Below, piece after piece: positions 62,436-64,000 of a DNA stretch of 64,000 nucleotides. Made by a program: the position numbers and the translations under genes. This stretch comes from Pantoea eucrina (GTDB lineage: Bacteria > Pseudomonadota > Gammaproteobacteria > Enterobacterales > Enterobacteriaceae). A model generated the notes under the pieces. It ran no database searches. It was not told the DNA's origin and was given only the letters and a program-made list of their open reading frames with translations. Every line of letters begins with the position of its first letter. The first letter of the stretch is position 1. The stretch is from assembly GCF_002095385.1 (NCBI RefSeq), contig NZ_MIPP01000002.1, positions 181,236 through 245,235 of the forward strand, given 5' to 3'.

Positions 62436-63226
62436 AGCCTGAACTCAAACGCGCCTACGATGCCGGTAAACTGATCCTGTTTGCCGGTGCCGGCATCTCC
62501 CGCAATCTTGGCCTGCCGGAGTGGCACGAACTGATTGCCCATCTGGCAAAAGAGCTGGGCTACGATCCGAAAATATTCAACACCTACGGGACACACCTGT
62601 CGCTGGCGGAGTATTACAAGCAGCGCAAAGGCTCACTGGGGCCGCTGCGCAGCTGGATGGATCGCGAGTGGCACCGGCCCGATATCGATGTGCGCAGCTC
62701 CGAAATCCATACCATGATCACCCAGGGTAATTTTTCGCGCATCTACACCACCAATTACGATCGCTGGCTGGAGATGGCTCACGAGGCGCACAACGTCCCC
62801 TATAGCAAAGTGGCTAACGCCGCCGATCTCGTCTCACTCACTGAAGATAAGCGCCACATCATTAAACTTCACGGCGATTTCGATGACGATACCTCGATTG
62901 TGCTGGATGAGAGCAGCTATTTTGAACGTCTCTATTTTGATTCCCCACTGGATATCAAACTGACGCACGACGTGATGGGTAACTCGGTGCTGTTTGTTGG
63001 CTACAGCATAAGCGATTTCAACATCCGCCTGCTGTTCTACCGGCTGACTAAAATGTGGGGACGAACCGGACTCGCAACGGCCCGGCCTAAATCGTATCTT
63101 TTTACCAATCGCAATAATCCGGTGGCTAAAGAGGTACTGGGGCAGTGGGGAATTGAGATGATTGTCTCGGAAGAGGATGACCCACGAAAAGCGCTGGCCA
63201 CCTTTCTGGAGGAATTGCTTGCCTGA
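62432..63226 (+). CDS. SIR2-like NADase effector
   Basis: A 264-residue SIR2-fold protein with the NAD-binding and catalytic set: FAGAGIS (17-23), TTNYD (106-110) with the conserved Asn, HGD (147-149) with the catalytic His, and VGYSISDFNIR (189-199). Stand-alone SIR2-like domains of this type act as NAD+-depleting toxins in several anti-phage systems. The four-base overlap with the HAM1-like gene implies coupled synthesis and probably a complex. It is not a housekeeping CobB deacetylase, as the zinc cysteines are absent. Defence function is inferred from family and context. Confidence 0.87.
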   Translation: MKPELKRAYDAGKLILFAGAGISRNLGLPEWHELIAHLAKELGYDPKIFNTYGTHLSLAEYYKQRKGSLGPLRSWMDREWHRPDIDVRSSEIHTMITQGNFSRIYTTNYDRWLEMAHEAHNVPYSKVANAADLVSLTEDKRHIIKLHGDFDDDTSIVLDESSYFERLYFDSPLDIKLTHDVMGNSVLFVGYSISDFNIRLLFYRLTKMWGRTGLATARPKSYLFTNRNNPVAKEVLGQWGIEMIVSEEDDPRKALATFLEELLA

Positions 63227-63266
63227 AACGCGGGCAGACTTGCTCATCGCTGCATAACAGAATATA

Positions 63267-63282
63267 CTGTATATAAATACAG
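63267..63282 (+). promoter_or_regulatory. LexA (SOS) box
   Basis: CTGTATATAAATACAG matches the LexA consensus CTGTATATATATACAG at 15 of 16 positions, 15 bases before the yebG start. It lies downstream of the SIR2 stop and so belongs to yebG. Confidence 0.92.
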
Positions 63283-63297
63283 TTAATGAGGTGCATC

Positions 63298-63621
63298 ATG
63301 GCAGTCGAAACCAAATATGTTGTAGTCAGAAAAGGTGAAGAGAAGATGACGTTTGCCAGTAAAAAAGATGCCGATGCCTGGGATAAGATGCTCGATATGG
63401 CAGATGCCTTTACCGACTGGCTGCAGCAGATCAAGCCAGAGCTGGCGGATGCGGAAGCGGAAACCTGGGGCATGCTGCTGGCAGAGCAGAAAGACGCGGT
63501 ACAGCATATTCTGCGCACCAGCAAACTGCCTGATGCGGCGGCAGACAAAGACGTTAAATCTGACGTGAAAGAGAGTGATTCTGCCCCTGAAAAAAAGGTG
63601 CGCGCGGTTAAAGCGGCCTGA
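63298..63621 (+). CDS. yebG: SOS-induced protein YebG
   Basis: A 107-residue small acidic-tailed protein almost identical at its N terminus to E. coli YebG (MAVE.KYVV.R.GEEKM.F.SKK.ADA.DKMLD), with WLAEQKD-like LLAEQKDAVQHILRTSKLP. It is induced by DNA damage in E. coli, with no fixed molecular role. The near-consensus LexA box supports the same control here. ATG 63298 has GAGG seven bases upstream; an in-frame start at 63286 overlaps the operator-proximal leader and is less likely. Confidence 0.93.
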   Translation: MAVETKYVVVRKGEEKMTFASKKDADAWDKMLDMADAFTDWLQQIKPELADAEAETWGMLLAEQKDAVQHILRTSKLPDAAADKDVKSDVKESDSAPEKKVRAVKAA

Positions 63622-63640
63622 TCGTTGTGATGCACCCCGG

Positions 63641-63664
63641 CGCCGTCTTCCTGACGGCGTTTTG
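63641..63664 (+). terminator. yebG terminator
   Basis: CGCCGTC and GACGGCG pair around TTCCT and are followed by TTTTG, just after the yebG stop. Confidence 0.85.
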
Positions 63665-63705
63665 CTGTCGCCTTACTCACCTTTGCTACTTTCTGATTAA
63701 GCCTG

Positions 63706-63726
63706 AAAAAGCCCGGCATGCGGGCC
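63706..63726 (-). terminator. Terminator of the small membrane ORF
   Basis: On the minus strand GCCCG-CATGC-CGGGC is followed by TTTTT, a few bases after the stop of the 34-codon ORF. Confidence 0.75.
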
Positions 63727-63732
63727 ATTTTA

Positions 63733-63837
63733 TCAGTGTGAAAAGAGTGAAAAGGTTCCCGAGTAGTAGCTCACCATCCAGACAACATAAACCAGCCACA
63801 CCAGTAAAAAACCGGTTAACCCCATTTTACCTGTCAT
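63733..63837 (-). CDS. Small single-helix membrane protein, 34 residues
   Basis: Reads MTGKMGLTGFLLVWLVYVVW, then MVSYYSGTFSLFSH and TGA. It has AGGAG exactly six bases before the ATG, one hydrophobic helix (residues 6-24) and a terminator straight after the stop. This full transcription-unit layout argues for a real gene, although the family is not recognised. It resembles in size the small inner-membrane proteins that regulate larger membrane complexes. Confidence 0.65.
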   Translation of the reverse strand: MTGKMGLTGFLLVWLVYVVWMVSYYSGTFSLFSH

Positions 63838-63950
63838 TGTATGCTCCTGTAATCGTAAGGGCGGAAAGCCTGCAGGAGATACGTTGACAGCAGTTGCGCA
63901 CAAAGTTCTTGCGCCAGATCAACCCGCCAGTGAAATACCTAATTAATCCC

Positions 63951-64000
63951 CAGGGGCGGCATTTATATGCCAGGGTCGCATAAATGCGACCCCTACGAGC
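63951..64000. repeat. Dispersed palindromic repeat, cut by the window end
   Basis: A 20-base dyad GGGTCGCATAAATGCGACCC at 63973-63992 preceded by a degenerate GGGGCGGCATTTATATGCC copy. Same family as the block at 48912-49205. Confidence 0.8.

Noticed and set aside
62432..63226. CobB-type protein deacetylase
   Set aside because: The protein lacks the four zinc cysteines and has the SIR2-like pattern of stand-alone NADases.
63267..63282. LexA control of the HAM1-SIR2 pair
   Set aside because: The SOS box lies downstream of both genes and directly before yebG; none was found upstream of the pair.

Overview
The window looks like chromosomal DNA of an enterobacterium, most likely Erwiniaceae (Pantoea, Mixta or Erwinia type). 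I infer this from close resemblance to Escherichia coli NimR/NimT, YjbJ, ProP, FhuE, YghA, H-NS and YebG, combined with treY-treZ-glgX genes that E. coli lacks and with GGGTCGCATTAATGCGACCC-type intergenic palindromes. No rRNA, tRNA, insertion sequence, prophage or CRISPR array was seen. Protein names come from recognising sequence motifs by eye; no database search was run.

Layout. 1-12.8 kb is an accessory metabolic and regulatory stretch: a metallo-beta-lactamase-fold hydrolase, the divergent nimR/nimT pair, four LysR-type or AraC-type regulators next to small enzyme genes (amidohydrolase, FAD monooxygenase, NAD(P)-binding protein), a glutathione peroxidase, and two decayed genes (an SMP-30 fragment and a frameshifted cupin). 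12.2-30.8 kb is rich in osmotic and desiccation functions: a treZ-treY-glgX operon making trehalose from glycogen-type glucans, yjbJ (CsbD family), two MHS-family transporters including a ProP-like one with a CRP site, an oil-body-associated-protein-like lipoprotein, AlaX, a frameshifted GH15 glucosidase and a YghA-like dehydrogenase.

31-36.9 kb is a tightly packed operon of a cysteine-type formate dehydrogenase, its DUF1641 partner and a two-subunit cyanide-insensitive-type bd quinol oxidase, which suggests formate-driven respiration. 36.9-53.4 kb carries iron uptake (a Fur-box-associated TonB receptor plus binding protein, and FhuE) and glycan genes: a GH5 enzyme, a 1242-residue glycosidase/glycosyltransferase/FAD-mutase-like fusion with an internal start site, and a separate glycosyltransferase. 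An M20 deacylase, an H-NS paralogue and a palindromic repeat block also lie here.

53.6-60.1 kb is a sulfur-scavenging operon of two luciferase-like monooxygenases, a GNAT acetyltransferase and an amino-acid ABC transporter, resembling the Bacillus ytmI operon. Its permease is broken by a one-base deletion in a G run. A membrane EAL phosphodiesterase faces it.

61.9-63.2 kb holds the most striking item: a HAM1-like nucleotide pyrophosphatase relative overlapping by 4 bp a SIR2-like NADase gene. They are probably an anti-phage module similar to two of the three components of the reported Kongming system, but with no deaminase gene beside them. It sits directly before the SOS gene yebG, which has a near-consensus LexA box. 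A 34-codon membrane-protein ORF with its own ribosome-binding site and terminator, and another palindromic repeat, close the window.
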